From LMUY01 sp964242215 (lineage in GTDB: Bacteria; Pseudomonadota; Alphaproteobacteria; Acetobacterales; Acetobacteraceae), in NCBI GenBank assembly GCA_964242215.1, contig CAXTCJ010000014.1:7706-71705 (forward strand): a stretch of DNA of 64,000 bases, in the 5' to 3' direction. Under the pieces are notes generated by a model, which saw nothing but the letters and a program-made list of their open reading frames with translations, did not search any database and was not told the DNA's origin. How positions within the stretch are numbered: position 1 is the stretch's first letter; each line of letters opens with the position of its first letter. Positions 8,313 to 17,020 of this stretch are shown here, in pieces. Both the position numbers and the translations under genes were made by a program.

Positions 8313-10529
8313 ATGTCCGACTCCGCCGGCCTGATCCAAGACGCCCCCCTCGCCGACGCGCTGAGCGAGCGCTATCTCGCCTACGCGCTCTCCACCATCA
8401 TGTCCCGCTCCCTGCCGGACGTGCGCGACGGTTTGAAACCCGTGCACCGCCGCCTGGTCTACGCCATGCACCAGCTGCGGCTGGATCCGACCTCCGGGTT
8501 CAAGAAATGCGCCCGCGTGATCGGCGACGTGATCGGCAAGTATCACCCGCACGGCGAGGCCTCGGTCTACGACGCGCTGGTCCGCCTGGCGCAGGATTTC
8601 GCCGCCCGTTACCCCTTGGTCGAAGGCCAGGGCAATTTCGGCAACATCGACGGCGATAACCCGGCGGCCATGCGCTACACCGAGGCGCGCATGACCTTGG
8701 TCGCCCGGGCCATGCTGGACGGCATCGACGACGATTCGGTCGATTTCCGCCCCAACTACGACGGTGAGGAGCACGAGCCCGTCGTGCTGCCCGGCGGCTT
8801 TCCCAACCTGCTGGCCAACGGCGCCGCCGGCATCGCGGTGGGCATGGCGACCTCCATCCCGCCGCACAATGCCGGCGAGGTGTGCGACGCCGCCCTGGCG
8901 CTGATCCGCGACCCGTCCGCCACCACCGCCGACCTGCTGCGGCACATGCCCGGCCCCGACTTCCCCACCGGCGGCGTGCTGGTGGAAGACGCGTCGGCCA
9001 TGGCCATCGCCTACGAGACCGGCCGCGGCGGTTTTCGCCTGCGGGCTCGCTGGGCCAAGGAGGAGCTGAAGCACGGCACCTGGCAGATCGTCGTCACCGA
9101 AATCCCCTACCAGGTGCAAAAGAGCAAGCTGATCGAGGTGATCGCCGAACTGCTCGAGGCCAAGAAGCTGCCGTTGCTCGGCGACGTGCGCGACGAGAGC
9201 ACCGAGTTGGTCCGCCTGGTGCTGGAGCCCAAAACCCGCGGCATCGACCCGGCGGCGCTGATGGAGACGCTGTTCCGCACCACGCAGCTGGAAACCCGCT
9301 TCCCGCTGAACATGAACGTGCTCACCGCCGACCGCACCCCCGTCGTGATGGGGTTGCGCGGCGTGCTGCGCTGCTGGCTGGACCATCGCGGCGAGGTGCT
9401 GATCCGCCGCTCCCGCCACCGGCTGGGCGCCGTGGAACGCCGGTTGGAGCTGCTGAACGGCTTTCTGGTCGTGTTCCTGGACCTCGACGAGGTGATCCGC
9501 ATCATCCGCGAGGAGGACGACGCCAAGGCCGGGTTGATCGCCCGCTTCGGCATCAACGACGTGCAGGCCGAGGCCATCCTGAACATGCGCCTGCGCTCGC
9601 TGCGTCGGCTGGAGGAGATGGAGCTGCGCCGGGAGCACGCGGCACTCGAGAAGGAAAAGAAGGGCATCAACGCCCTGCTCGGGAGCGAGAGCCTGCGTTG
9701 GAAGCGGGTTGCGGAGGAGATCGCGGCCGTGCGCAAGGCGTTCGGCTCCGGCCCGCTCGGCGACCGCCGCACCGAACTGGCGGGCACGCCGGCCGTGATC
9801 GACGTGTCGTTCGAGCAGGCCATCGAGCGCGAGCCGCTGACGGTGGTGCTGTCGCAAAAGGGCTGGATCCGCGCCCTGCGTGGCCACGCGATCGAAGGCA
9901 AGGACCTGAAATTCAAGGAAGGCGACGGCCTGCGCCTGATGCTGGCGTGCCAGTCCACCGACCGGCTGTGCCTGTTTGCGACCAGCGGCCGCGCCTACAC
10001 CCTGCGCGCCGGCGAGCTGCCCCGTGGCCGCGGCGATGGTCAGCCGATCCGACTGCTGGCGGAGATGACCAACGCCGACGACGTCACCACCCTGTTCGTC
10101 TGGCAGGAGGGCATCCGCTATCTGCTCGTCTCCGCAAATGGCCGCGGTTTCCTGGCGGAAGCGGCGGATCTGCTGGCCGAGCGCAAGGGCGGCAAGCAAG
10201 TGCTCAATACCAAGCCCGGCGAGGAGGCCCTGCTCTGCCTGCCCGCCGATGGCGACCACGTGGCCACCGTCGGCGACAACCGCAAACTGCTGGTGTTCCC
10301 GCTGGACCAGGTGCCGGTGCTGGGCCGCGGCTCGGGCGTGATCCTGCAGCGCTTCAAGGAAGGCGGGTTGAAGGACGCCAAGGTGTTCCGCCTGGCGGAC
10401 GGGCTGACGTGGCGCCTCGGCGACAAGACCCGCACGGAGACGGTGCTGCGCGACTGGATCGGCGAACGCGCCCAAGCGGGTCGCATGCCACCGAACGGGT
10501 TCCCCAAGAGCGGCAAGTTCAGCGGGTAA
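8313..10529 (+). CDS. parC: DNA topoisomerase IV subunit A
   Basis: Breakage-reunion subunit of topoisomerase IV, which decatenates daughter chromosomes with ParE; 738 residues. Seen: LPDVRDGLKPVHRRLVYAM, then KYHPHGEASVYDAL and the catalytic tyrosine in AAMRYTEARM at residue 122. The C-terminal part has a reduced set of beta-propeller blades (e.g. GWIRALRGH, GRGFLAEAADLL) and lacks an evident GyrA box, which favours ParC over GyrA. Reading is open from a TTG at 8277; I use the ATG at 8313 because family members begin near this point. No strong ribosome binding site is seen for either. Confidence 0.93.
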   Translation: MSDSAGLIQDAPLADALSERYLAYALSTIMSRSLPDVRDGLKPVHRRLVYAMHQLRLDPTSGFKKCARVIGDVIGKYHPHGEASVYDALVRLAQDFAARYPLVEGQGNFGNIDGDNPAAMRYTEARMTLVARAMLDGIDDDSVDFRPNYDGEEHEPVVLPGGFPNLLANGAAGIAVGMATSIPPHNAGEVCDAALALIRDPSATTADLLRHMPGPDFPTGGVLVEDASAMAIAYETGRGGFRLRARWAKEELKHGTWQIVVTEIPYQVQKSKLIEVIAELLEAKKLPLLGDVRDESTELVRLVLEPKTRGIDPAALMETLFRTTQLETRFPLNMNVLTADRTPVVMGLRGVLRCWLDHRGEVLIRRSRHRLGAVERRLELLNGFLVVFLDLDEVIRIIREEDDAKAGLIARFGINDVQAEAILNMRLRSLRRLEEMELRREHAALEKEKKGINALLGSESLRWKRVAEEIAAVRKAFGSGPLGDRRTELAGTPAVIDVSFEQAIEREPLTVVLSQKGWIRALRGHAIEGKDLKFKEGDGLRLMLACQSTDRLCLFATSGRAYTLRAGELPRGRGDGQPIRLLAEMTNADDVTTLFVWQEGIRYLLVSANGRGFLAEAADLLAERKGGKQVLNTKPGEEALLCLPADGDHVATVGDNRKLLVFPLDQVPVLGRGSGVILQRFKEGGLKDAKVFRLADGLTWRLGDKTRTETVLRDWIGERAQAGRMPPNGFPKSGKFSG

Positions 10530-10610
10530 TGCCGATGATCGAGGGCCGTTGACGCCCCACCCGCAACCCGCGAGCATCCACGCAACGAATGGGCGGTTGG
10601 GGAGGTGCAT

Positions 10611-12299
10611 TTGACCAGCACACTGAGCTACGTCCACGGCACATCGGACATCCCCTTGCGAGGTGAAACGCTCGGCCGCAGCTTCGACCGGACCGTGGCG
10701 CGCTGGGGAGACCGGCCCGGCCTGGTGGTTCGCAGCCAAGGCGTGCGCTGGAGCTACGCCGAACTCGGCGCCCGGGCCGACGCACTGGCCGCCGGGCTGC
10801 TGGCGTTGGGCATCGAACCCGGCGAGCGCGTTGGCATCTGGTCGCTCAACAACGCCGAGTGGCTGACCACGCAGATCGCCACCGCCAAGGCCGGCATCAT
10901 CCTGGTCAACATCAATCCGGCCTACCGGGTGAGCGAACTGGAATTCGCCCTCACCAAGGTCGGCGTGACGGCGCTGATCACCGCCACCGCGTTCAAGACC
11001 AGCGACTACATGGCGATGCTGCACGACATGCTGCCCGAGTTGGCCACCAGCGTGCCGGGCGCTCTGCACGCCGCCCGGGTGCCATCCTTGCGCACCATCA
11101 TCCAGATCGGCGGCCCCTCGCCCGGCACCCTGGGCTTCCACGAGGTCGCATCGCGCGGCGGACCCACACAGCACGCCCGGCTGGCGGCGTTGGCGGACAC
11201 GCTGCAATTCGACGATCCGATCAACATCCAGTTCACCTCCGGCACCACGGGCAGCCCGAAAGGCGCCTGCCTCACCCACCACAACGTGCTCAACAACGGC
11301 TTCTTCATCGGCGAGGCGATGCAGCTGACCGAGCACGACCGCCTGTGCATCCCCGTGCCGCTGTATCACTGCTTCGGCATGGTGCTGGGCAACCTGGCCG
11401 CGCTCACCCACGGCACCTGCATCGTCTATCCCGGCGAGGGCTTCGACCCGCTCGCCACGCTGCAGACCGTGGCGGAGGAGCGCTGCACCGGGCTGCACGG
11501 CGTGCCCACCATGTTCATCGCCGAGATGGAGCACCCGCGCTTCGCCGAGTTCGACCTGTCCAGTCTGCGCACCGGGATCATGGCCGGCTCGCCCTGCCCG
11601 ATCGAGGTGATGCGCCGCGCCGTGGACCGGATGCACCTGACCGACATCACCATCTGCTACGGCATGACCGAGACCAGCCCGGTCAGCTTCCAGACCACGG
11701 CGGACGATCCGCTGGAACGCCGGGTCACCACGGTCGGCCGCATCCACCCGCATCTGGAGGTGAAGATCGTCGACCCCGAGGGCCGCATCGTGCCCCGCGG
11801 CGTGACCGGCGAACTGTGCACCCGGGGCTACAGCGTGATGCTCGGCTACTGGGACGACAAGCCGCGCACCGAGCAGGTGATCGACGCCGCGCGCTGGATG
11901 CACACCGGCGACCTAGCCGTGATCGACGACGAGGGCTACTGCAACATCGTCGGCCGGCTGAAGGACGTGGTGATCCGCGGCGGCGAGAACGTGTATCCGC
12001 GCGAGGTCGAGGAGTTCCTGTACGGCCACCCGGCGATCCTGGACGTGCAGTGCTTCGGCGTCGCCGACCCCCGCTACGGCGAGGAACTGTGCGCCTGGGT
12101 GCGGCTGCGCGACGGAGCCATCCTGAGCGACGAGGACGTGCGCGCGTATTGCCGCGGCAAGATCGCCCACCAGAAGGTCCCGCGCTACGTGAAGTTCGTG
12201 GATGGTTTCCCGATGACGGTCACCGGCAAGATGCAGAAATACCTGATGCGGGCCGACATGGAACAGGAACTGGGGCTGGTGGCGGCGGCGACCGCCTGA
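10611..12299 (+). CDS. Fatty-acyl-CoA ligase, FadD-like AMP-binding protein
   Basis: ANL-superfamily acyl-CoA synthetase, 562 residues, likely acting on medium- or short-chain fatty acids. Seen: FTSGTTGSPKGACLTHHN (phosphate loop, about residue 205), YGMTETSPVSFQ, MHTGDLAVID, GRLKDVVIRGGENVYPREVE and the C-terminal TVTGKMQKYLMR with the adenylation lysine. GGGGAGG at 10599-10605 fits the TTG at 10611 (spacer 5). A GTG at 10605 overlaps that ribosome binding site and is less likely. It is 81 nt after parC and 30 nt before the PncC-like gene. It is unrelated in position to the other ligase at 2750. Confidence 0.9.
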   Translation: MTSTLSYVHGTSDIPLRGETLGRSFDRTVARWGDRPGLVVRSQGVRWSYAELGARADALAAGLLALGIEPGERVGIWSLNNAEWLTTQIATAKAGIILVNINPAYRVSELEFALTKVGVTALITATAFKTSDYMAMLHDMLPELATSVPGALHAARVPSLRTIIQIGGPSPGTLGFHEVASRGGPTQHARLAALADTLQFDDPINIQFTSGTTGSPKGACLTHHNVLNNGFFIGEAMQLTEHDRLCIPVPLYHCFGMVLGNLAALTHGTCIVYPGEGFDPLATLQTVAEERCTGLHGVPTMFIAEMEHPRFAEFDLSSLRTGIMAGSPCPIEVMRRAVDRMHLTDITICYGMTETSPVSFQTTADDPLERRVTTVGRIHPHLEVKIVDPEGRIVPRGVTGELCTRGYSVMLGYWDDKPRTEQVIDAARWMHTGDLAVIDDEGYCNIVGRLKDVVIRGGENVYPREVEEFLYGHPAILDVQCFGVADPRYGEELCAWVRLRDGAILSDEDVRAYCRGKIAHQKVPRYVKFVDGFPMTVTGKMQKYLMRADMEQELGLVAAATA

Positions 12300-12329
12300 C
12301 CCGCCCTCCCTAATAACGGAGCCCTCCCG

Positions 12330-12818
12330 ATGCAGACACTTCTTCCCACCGCCGCCCAACTCGCCACGATCTTGCGTGTCCGGGGCGAGACCGTGGCCGT
12401 GGTCGAGTCCTCGGCCGCCGGGCTGATCTCCGCCGCCTTGCTCGCGCAGGCCGGGGCGTCGGCCTATTTCGTCGGAGGCGGCGTGGTTTATACCGCGAAA
12501 GCCCGCGAGGCGTTGCTGGGCATCGGCGCGGACGAGATGGTCGGCCTGCGCTCGTCCAGCGAACCCTACGCGGCGCTGCTCGCAAACCGGGTGCGGGAGC
12601 GTCTCGGCACCACCTGGGGGCTCGCGGAGACGGGGGCCGCCGGGCCGACCGGCAACCGCTACGGCGATGCCGCCGGACACACCTGCCTTGCCATCGCCGG
12701 GCCGATCGAGCGGGTCCGCACGCTCGAGACAGGGTCCGCCAACCGCGAGGACAACATGCGGCAGTTCGCGGCGGCGGCCTTGGCGCTGTTCGATGAAGTG
12801 CTCGCCCTCTCCACCTAA
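12330..12818 (+). CDS. CinA C-terminal-domain protein (PncC-like)
   Basis: 162-residue single-domain protein of the CinA C-terminal family. Characterised members (PncC) deamidate nicotinamide mononucleotide to nicotinic acid mononucleotide in NAD recycling. Seen: VAVVESSAAGLISAALLAQAG (family motif with the nucleophilic serine region, usually ESCTGG, here ESSAAG), YFVGGGVVYTAKAR, and ETGAAGPTGNRYGD near residue 95. The altered ESSAAG loop and the AETGAAGP motif mean amidase activity is not assured. GGAG at 12318-12321 is 8 nt before the ATG. The gene is followed by a dispersed repeat. Confidence 0.82.
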   Translation: MQTLLPTAAQLATILRVRGETVAVVESSAAGLISAALLAQAGASAYFVGGGVVYTAKAREALLGIGADEMVGLRSSSEPYAALLANRVRERLGTTWGLAETGAAGPTGNRYGDAAGHTCLAIAGPIERVRTLETGSANREDNMRQFAAAALALFDEVLALST

Positions 12819-12819
12819 A

Positions 12820-12955
12820 TCCTCCCTCGCGACGCGGGAGAGGGGGACCGTGCGAAGCATGGTGGAGGGGGCCAGCCACCCGCACCGCCTGTGACCCAAC
12901 AGCCCCCACCGTCGGCGTCGCCGCCGCCCCCCCCCCGGCAAGAACGGGAGAGGAT
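12820..12955 (+). repeat. Dispersed multi-hairpin repeat, copy 1
   Basis: Non-coding spacer holding a composite of palindromes: an opening hairpin of CCTCCCTCGC type, a central hairpin around the GCGAAGC loop, and a closing part ending GAACGGGAGAGGA. The same order of blocks recurs at 50553-50680 and, inverted, at 54507-54634. This copy is degenerate in its right half, which includes a run of ten C residues. It lies between the convergent PncC-like and bicupin genes, so it may also terminate transcription. Confidence 0.75.
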
Positions 12956-12994
12956 CAGCCGACTGCAGCCCTCCCCAACTTGGAACGTATGGCG

Positions 12995-14212
12995 TCAGAC
13001 CGGCACGACCGGCGATTTCTCCTTGTGGAACGCGTCGATCACCGTTGGGTCGACATGAAGATGCGCCTGGACCAGGTAGGCCGGCGTCAGCGCTAGCCAC
13101 TGGTTCAACGACACATCGGCGTAGTAGTCGCTCTTGAACATCTCCAGGAACCGCAACGGCGTCGTGCCGGTGTTCTCGATGTAGTGGCCCATCGCGAACG
13201 GCACGTAGCCCACGTCCCCGGCGGCGAAATCGAAGGTGCGGGCATCGCCGGAGGACCCGAACACACCCATCCGCCCCTGGCCTTCGAGGTAGTACTGCCA
13301 CTCGTTCGTGTTGGGGTGCCAATGCAGTTCGCGCAGTCCGCCGGGCGCCAACTCCACCAAGGCCGCCGCGATCTTCTTGGATGCCGGGAAATTGCCCGAG
13401 TCGGTGATCCGAACCGAACCGTTCTTGGCTTGGACCGGCGATTGCGCCTCCATGCGGTGCTTGAACGTGTCTGGCACCGGCGGCGCGCCCATCAGTTTGT
13501 CCGGCCCCAGCGGACCCGGCACGTCGGACTTGAAGATATACAGTGTGCTCGGATCGGACGTGTTCTTGAACGCATCCTCGGCGACGCCGAAGTTCTTCGC
13601 CAGCACTTCGGGCGGGATGTGCTTGATCCAGTCGCTCAGCAGGAACGTGCTGTCCTCGTTGAAGCTGCCACTGTCGAACACCAGCAGGAATTCGCAGCCA
13701 TCCGGCCCCAAGCCTTGGATCGAGTGCGGGATGCCGGAGGGGAAGTACCACAGATCCCCCACCCCCACATCCTCGACGAAATTGCGGCCGGAGGCGTCCA
13801 CCGCGGTGATGCGGGCATTGCCGTACAGCATGTACGACCACTCCGCCTCCTTGTGCCAATGCAGCTCCCGGATGCCGCCGGCATTCAGCCGCATGTTCAC
13901 GCCGGCGATGTCCTTGGACACGCCGAATTCCCGCTCGGTGATCTGCCGGGTCCAGCCACCGCTCTCCTGCCGCATGTGGGAGTCGGCGAAGCTGAACCGC
14001 AGGTTGGGCAGGGTGCCGTGGTCGGTGGCAGGCGGGTTGAGAATGTCGGGGTTCTGCGCATCGCGCGCGGCGTTGCGCGGGCCGGGATCGCTGCCGCCGA
14101 CGCCGGGCTGACGGCTCGGCTGCAGGTCGGCGGCGCGCACGACATGGGCGCCGAGCAGCCCCGCGCCCATCGTCAAACCGGCCAGGACGTCGCGGCGGTT
14201 GGTTGAATTCAT
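12995..14212 (-). CDS. oxdC: Tat-exported bicupin, oxalate decarboxylase family
   Basis: Manganese-dependent enzyme family that converts oxalate to formate and CO2. 405 residues. N-terminus STNRRDVLAGLTMGAG is a twin-arginine signal ending near VVRAAD, so the folded protein should act in the periplasm. Two cupins: the first with HWHKEAEW (about 118-125) and H163, the second with HWHPNTNEW (297-305) and H343; each gives three His and one Glu. The lid loop FNEDSTF (about 184-190) keeps the glutamate that separates decarboxylase from oxidase in Bacillus OxdC. Start chosen at the ATG ahead of the RR motif, with GAGGA upstream; reading is open to 14398. Confidence 0.88.
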   Translation of the reverse strand: MNSTNRRDVLAGLTMGAGLLGAHVVRAADLQPSRQPGVGGSDPGPRNAARDAQNPDILNPPATDHGTLPNLRFSFADSHMRQESGGWTRQITEREFGVSKDIAGVNMRLNAGGIRELHWHKEAEWSYMLYGNARITAVDASGRNFVEDVGVGDLWYFPSGIPHSIQGLGPDGCEFLLVFDSGSFNEDSTFLLSDWIKHIPPEVLAKNFGVAEDAFKNTSDPSTLYIFKSDVPGPLGPDKLMGAPPVPDTFKHRMEAQSPVQAKNGSVRITDSGNFPASKKIAAALVELAPGGLRELHWHPNTNEWQYYLEGQGRMGVFGSSGDARTFDFAAGDVGYVPFAMGHYIENTGTTPLRFLEMFKSDYYADVSLNQWLALTPAYLVQAHLHVDPTVIDAFHKEKSPVVPV

Positions 14213-14455
14213 GACTGCATGGTTCCTCGAAGACGTGTGGCGGGAGGCCGTGTCGCCCCCTGCCCTTCGCGCCCTAACGAGCCAGCCACCCGCAACGCCC
14301 GCCCGAACGCCACCGCGCGCCATCACAGCTGGGTGACCCGGCGCCCCGGCCAGGCTGGCGGGCAGCCGGCCGCCCCAACGCCCGGCTGTTCGGTCCAAGC
14401 GCGTGTGCAGCCAAGCGTCGATCCTGTGAGCCGATGGTGTGCGCAGCCACGCTGG

Positions 14456-15073
14456 CTAGCCGGTATCGATGCCGGGCCAAGGGGCGCCGGTGCCGCCCGG
14501 CAACCCTGCCTCGAGCGTCTGCGTCACCAGCCCCAGCTCGCGGCAGATCTTTGCGATCACCTCCGCCACCGGCATCGCGCCGGTCTCGGCCAGGTCCAGC
14601 TCGTCCAGCCGCTCGGCCAGTTCGTCGAACAGCCGCTCGGCCGCCTCGCCGTCCGCCTGGTGCCGGATCGCCTCGCCCACGCCGCGCGCCACCTGCCGCC
14701 GCACCATCGCCGCCCGGTCGTCCGCCCGGTCCCGCGCCGACCCGGCGCGTGGCCACCCGGCCTCGATCCGCCGCAGCAAGGCGACACTGCGCCGCACCGA
14801 GCGCGCCAGCCGATCGTGCGCGAGGGCCAACAGTTCGGTGCGCGGCACGGAAGCTGCCATCGCCGCGTTCGCCACGTCGATCGCCTGGCCGCCCGCGACC
14901 GCCTCGCCCAGCGAGTTAGCCTCCTTGCCGGGTTCGGGCAGCGAGCCCGCCACGAGCTCCGCGACCTGCAACTCGATCTCCATCATCCGCGTGACCACGC
15001 GCGCCGCCCGCATCCCGAGGGAGGCGAGTTCGGTGAGCGTGGCGTCGAGGGTGGGAGGAACGATGGCGTCCAT
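14456..15073 (-). CDS. Hypothetical protein, 205 residues
   Basis: Not recognised. The product is alanine- and arginine-rich, predicted mostly helical, without signal peptide or membrane segments. It begins MDAIVPPTLDATLTELASLG and has two charged helical stretches (RTELLALAHDRLARSVRR and AERLFDELAERLDELDLAE). GC content and codon use match the surrounding chromosome, so it belongs to the native backbone rather than to the AT-rich island that starts about 110 bp upstream of its start codon. No obvious ribosome binding site. It may be a clade-restricted chromosomal protein. Confidence 0.6.
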   Translation of the reverse strand: MDAIVPPTLDATLTELASLGMRAARVVTRMMEIELQVAELVAGSLPEPGKEANSLGEAVAGGQAIDVANAAMAASVPRTELLALAHDRLARSVRRSVALLRRIEAGWPRAGSARDRADDRAAMVRRQVARGVGEAIRHQADGEAAERLFDELAERLDELDLAETGAMPVAEVIAKICRELGLVTQTLEAGLPGGTGAPWPGIDTG

Positions 15074-15128
15074 GGCGGGGACAGGACCACACGGCAGGGG
15101 ACAGTTTCAACGGTTGCCAACGGCAGTG

Positions 15129-15237
15129 CTACTGAGAGCTGCGGCGCGGTGAGACGTTGCCCATCGGTGGCGGACCCTGCCTCACCTACTGGATAGTCAC
15201 GCTGGCAAAATTGCTAAAAGGTGTGCAACCTCAGTAG
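15129..15237. repeat. 8-bp inverted repeat bounding the leader of the reverse transcriptase gene
   Basis: CTACTGAG at 15129-15136 and its exact reverse complement CTCAGTAG at 15230-15237 enclose the spacer directly before the reverse transcriptase start at 15240. A related CCTACTGG lies between them at 15185-15192. The arms could close a structured leader or non-coding RNA, as several defence reverse transcriptases use an upstream RNA. An 8-bp match in about 110 bp can also arise by chance, so this is only suggestive. Confidence 0.35.
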
Positions 15238-15239
15238 GG

Positions 15240-16901
15240 ATGGGAGATGCCGCCGTAAAGTATCTGCTTATGGCGGTCAACAAACGCTCAGAGCCGAGGT
15301 TTAGTGATATGGCGTACAGACTCGGACAGCCGGCGTTAGAACAAGCGATGAGGCATCTATGTAGATATGGAGACACGGATGTTTTGCCACACTCTCCGGA
15401 ACTAGCGTTCTTCCGAGATGAAGGGGTCGCAATCGTAGCAGAGTTATCATCCCTTGATCTTGACAGCTATGATCCGAGTAGCGCCGTGGAGGCCTTGGCT
15501 CCTAAAAGTAAATATGGATTCAGAATAGTTCATCATTTGCCAGTTGTAGACTCGCTTATACTGTTAGCTTGTGTCTGCGAAATTGGTTCTCAAATAGAGA
15601 ATTTTCGGATTAGCAGCGATTACATTAACGCGTTCTCATACAGATTTGTTCAAAGTGCGGGTGGTCACATCTTTAGTTCAGATAAAACGTACAGAAACTG
15701 GTTAGAAGCTCAGGCCTCTTTTATCAAAGTCAGACCAAGGGTATACACGATAGTAGCAACAGATATTTCTGACTTTTATGCAAGAATTAATTCCCACAGG
15801 CTCGAGAATTTACTTGACCAATGCTCACATGCTCATGGAGCAGTCAGATTTATCAAAAAACACGTTCGGATAATCAGGGCTACGCAATCGTTTGGTCTAC
15901 CTGTTGGCGGAAGCGCAGCTCGGCTTCTTGCCGAGTTGGCTTTATCAGACACAGATCGTGCTCTGGCAAGCCACGGAATCATAGCGACAAGATTCGTAGA
16001 CGATTTCCGATTCTTTTTAGAAGCTAATCAGAGCCCTTACGATGCATTGGGTTTTCTTGCAGAGCAACTCGGAATAAATGAAGGCCTCAGTCTTAATGCG
16101 TCGAAGACAACGACTTACGGTCGAGCCGAATATCTAAGTAAGCTTGATTTGTCAATCATGGACGTATCTGATGAAGCGGAAGGAGTTGCGTTGGAATCTC
16201 TGACTGCGGAGCTATATCATGACGAAGAGCCAGACGAGACCAAACTCAAGCAGCTACAGGGCCTCAACCTTTTAGACTTTTTAAGTGAGGAAATAAAAAA
16301 AGACCCCTGGGATGTGGCAAGAATAAAGGTTATATTTCGAGCGTTGAAAATCGCCAAACCCGAAGACTGCGTTGAATTCATAGTAAATAACTTTGAGGAT
16401 TTGTTGGTATTTGCAAAAGAGTTATGCTTATTGATGCAAGCGCTTGAAAACGAGGATCTCACGTGTTTTGACAGCCTTCTAGACAGGGTAATACTAGCCA
16501 TCTTGGCACCACCAGCGTCTAGCGTTCAGTCAATTAGGACTTGGCTTATAGAGATATTTGTTCGTAACGTAATTACGCTTCCAGATCACAGACTCGTAGA
16601 ATTAGCCTATCTAAGTAATTTGATGGACAAACGTCAAATACTTTTCCTCCGTGGTAGAGGAAACGACGTAAACTTCTTCAGACGAAACAAAACTTCGTTT
16701 GACAACTACTCAAATCAGGAGCGGTTTTGCCTTGTGTGGGGTGCGAGTTGCCTTCCTGCGGATGAGTATGAGAAATGGACGCAGTTTGTTAGGCCAAAAT
16801 TCTCTCAGCCAATTTGCAACCTGTTCTTGAAATGGGCCAACAAAAATCTGGGCAAGCTAACGGGTAGGCTAGCGAAAGCAATAGAGGATCATCCCGAATG
16901 A
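15240..16901 (+). CDS. Reverse transcriptase of the unknown-group/Abi (DRT-like) type
   Basis: 553 residues. Polymerase motifs in order: GFRIVHHLPVVDSL (about 93-105), motif A TDISDFY with aspartates 175 and 178, motif B GLPVGGSAARLLAELALSDT (from 219), motif C RFVDDFRFF with D254-D255, and motif D SLNASKTT. The xVDD form of motif C, the lack of any maturase or endonuclease domain, and a roughly 250-residue predominantly helical C-terminal region place it with unknown-group/Abi reverse transcriptases, many of which defend against phage; subtype not assignable by eye. GC is far below the flanks (24 of 60 at 15541-15600; 34 of 60 at 15901-15960), indicating transfer. It stands alone between native genes. 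ATG at 15240; ribosome binding site weak. Confidence 0.9.
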   Translation: MGDAAVKYLLMAVNKRSEPRFSDMAYRLGQPALEQAMRHLCRYGDTDVLPHSPELAFFRDEGVAIVAELSSLDLDSYDPSSAVEALAPKSKYGFRIVHHLPVVDSLILLACVCEIGSQIENFRISSDYINAFSYRFVQSAGGHIFSSDKTYRNWLEAQASFIKVRPRVYTIVATDISDFYARINSHRLENLLDQCSHAHGAVRFIKKHVRIIRATQSFGLPVGGSAARLLAELALSDTDRALASHGIIATRFVDDFRFFLEANQSPYDALGFLAEQLGINEGLSLNASKTTTYGRAEYLSKLDLSIMDVSDEAEGVALESLTAELYHDEEPDETKLKQLQGLNLLDFLSEEIKKDPWDVARIKVIFRALKIAKPEDCVEFIVNNFEDLLVFAKELCLLMQALENEDLTCFDSLLDRVILAILAPPASSVQSIRTWLIEIFVRNVITLPDHRLVELAYLSNLMDKRQILFLRGRGNDVNFFRRNKTSFDNYSNQERFCLVWGASCLPADEYEKWTQFVRPKFSQPICNLFLKWANKNLGKLTGRLAKAIEDHPE

Positions 16902-17020
16902 TCTAACATGAATGCGTCGGATGCGACACTGCAGGGCTACCCGTGGCCTTTCTCAAGAACAGCGATACCGGGCACGACGACGCTCTCGGATCATCGGCGC
17001 GCATCGCGCAAGTGGGCGGC

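Noticed and set aside
7074..11903. 1609-residue open frame on the minus strand
   Set aside because: Antisense to parC, the FadD-like ligase and the 472-residue protein; its composition is a GC-skew artefact and no domain is visible.
12922..12940. Run of ten C residues as a phase-variation tract
   Set aside because: It lies in a degenerate repeat in an intergenic spacer, not in a coding sequence or a recognisable promoter.
15240..16901. Group II intron or retron as source of the reverse transcriptase
   Set aside because: No maturase or HNH domain, no intron-like RNA domains recognised around it, and no msr-msd pair seen; motif C is xVDD rather than YADD.
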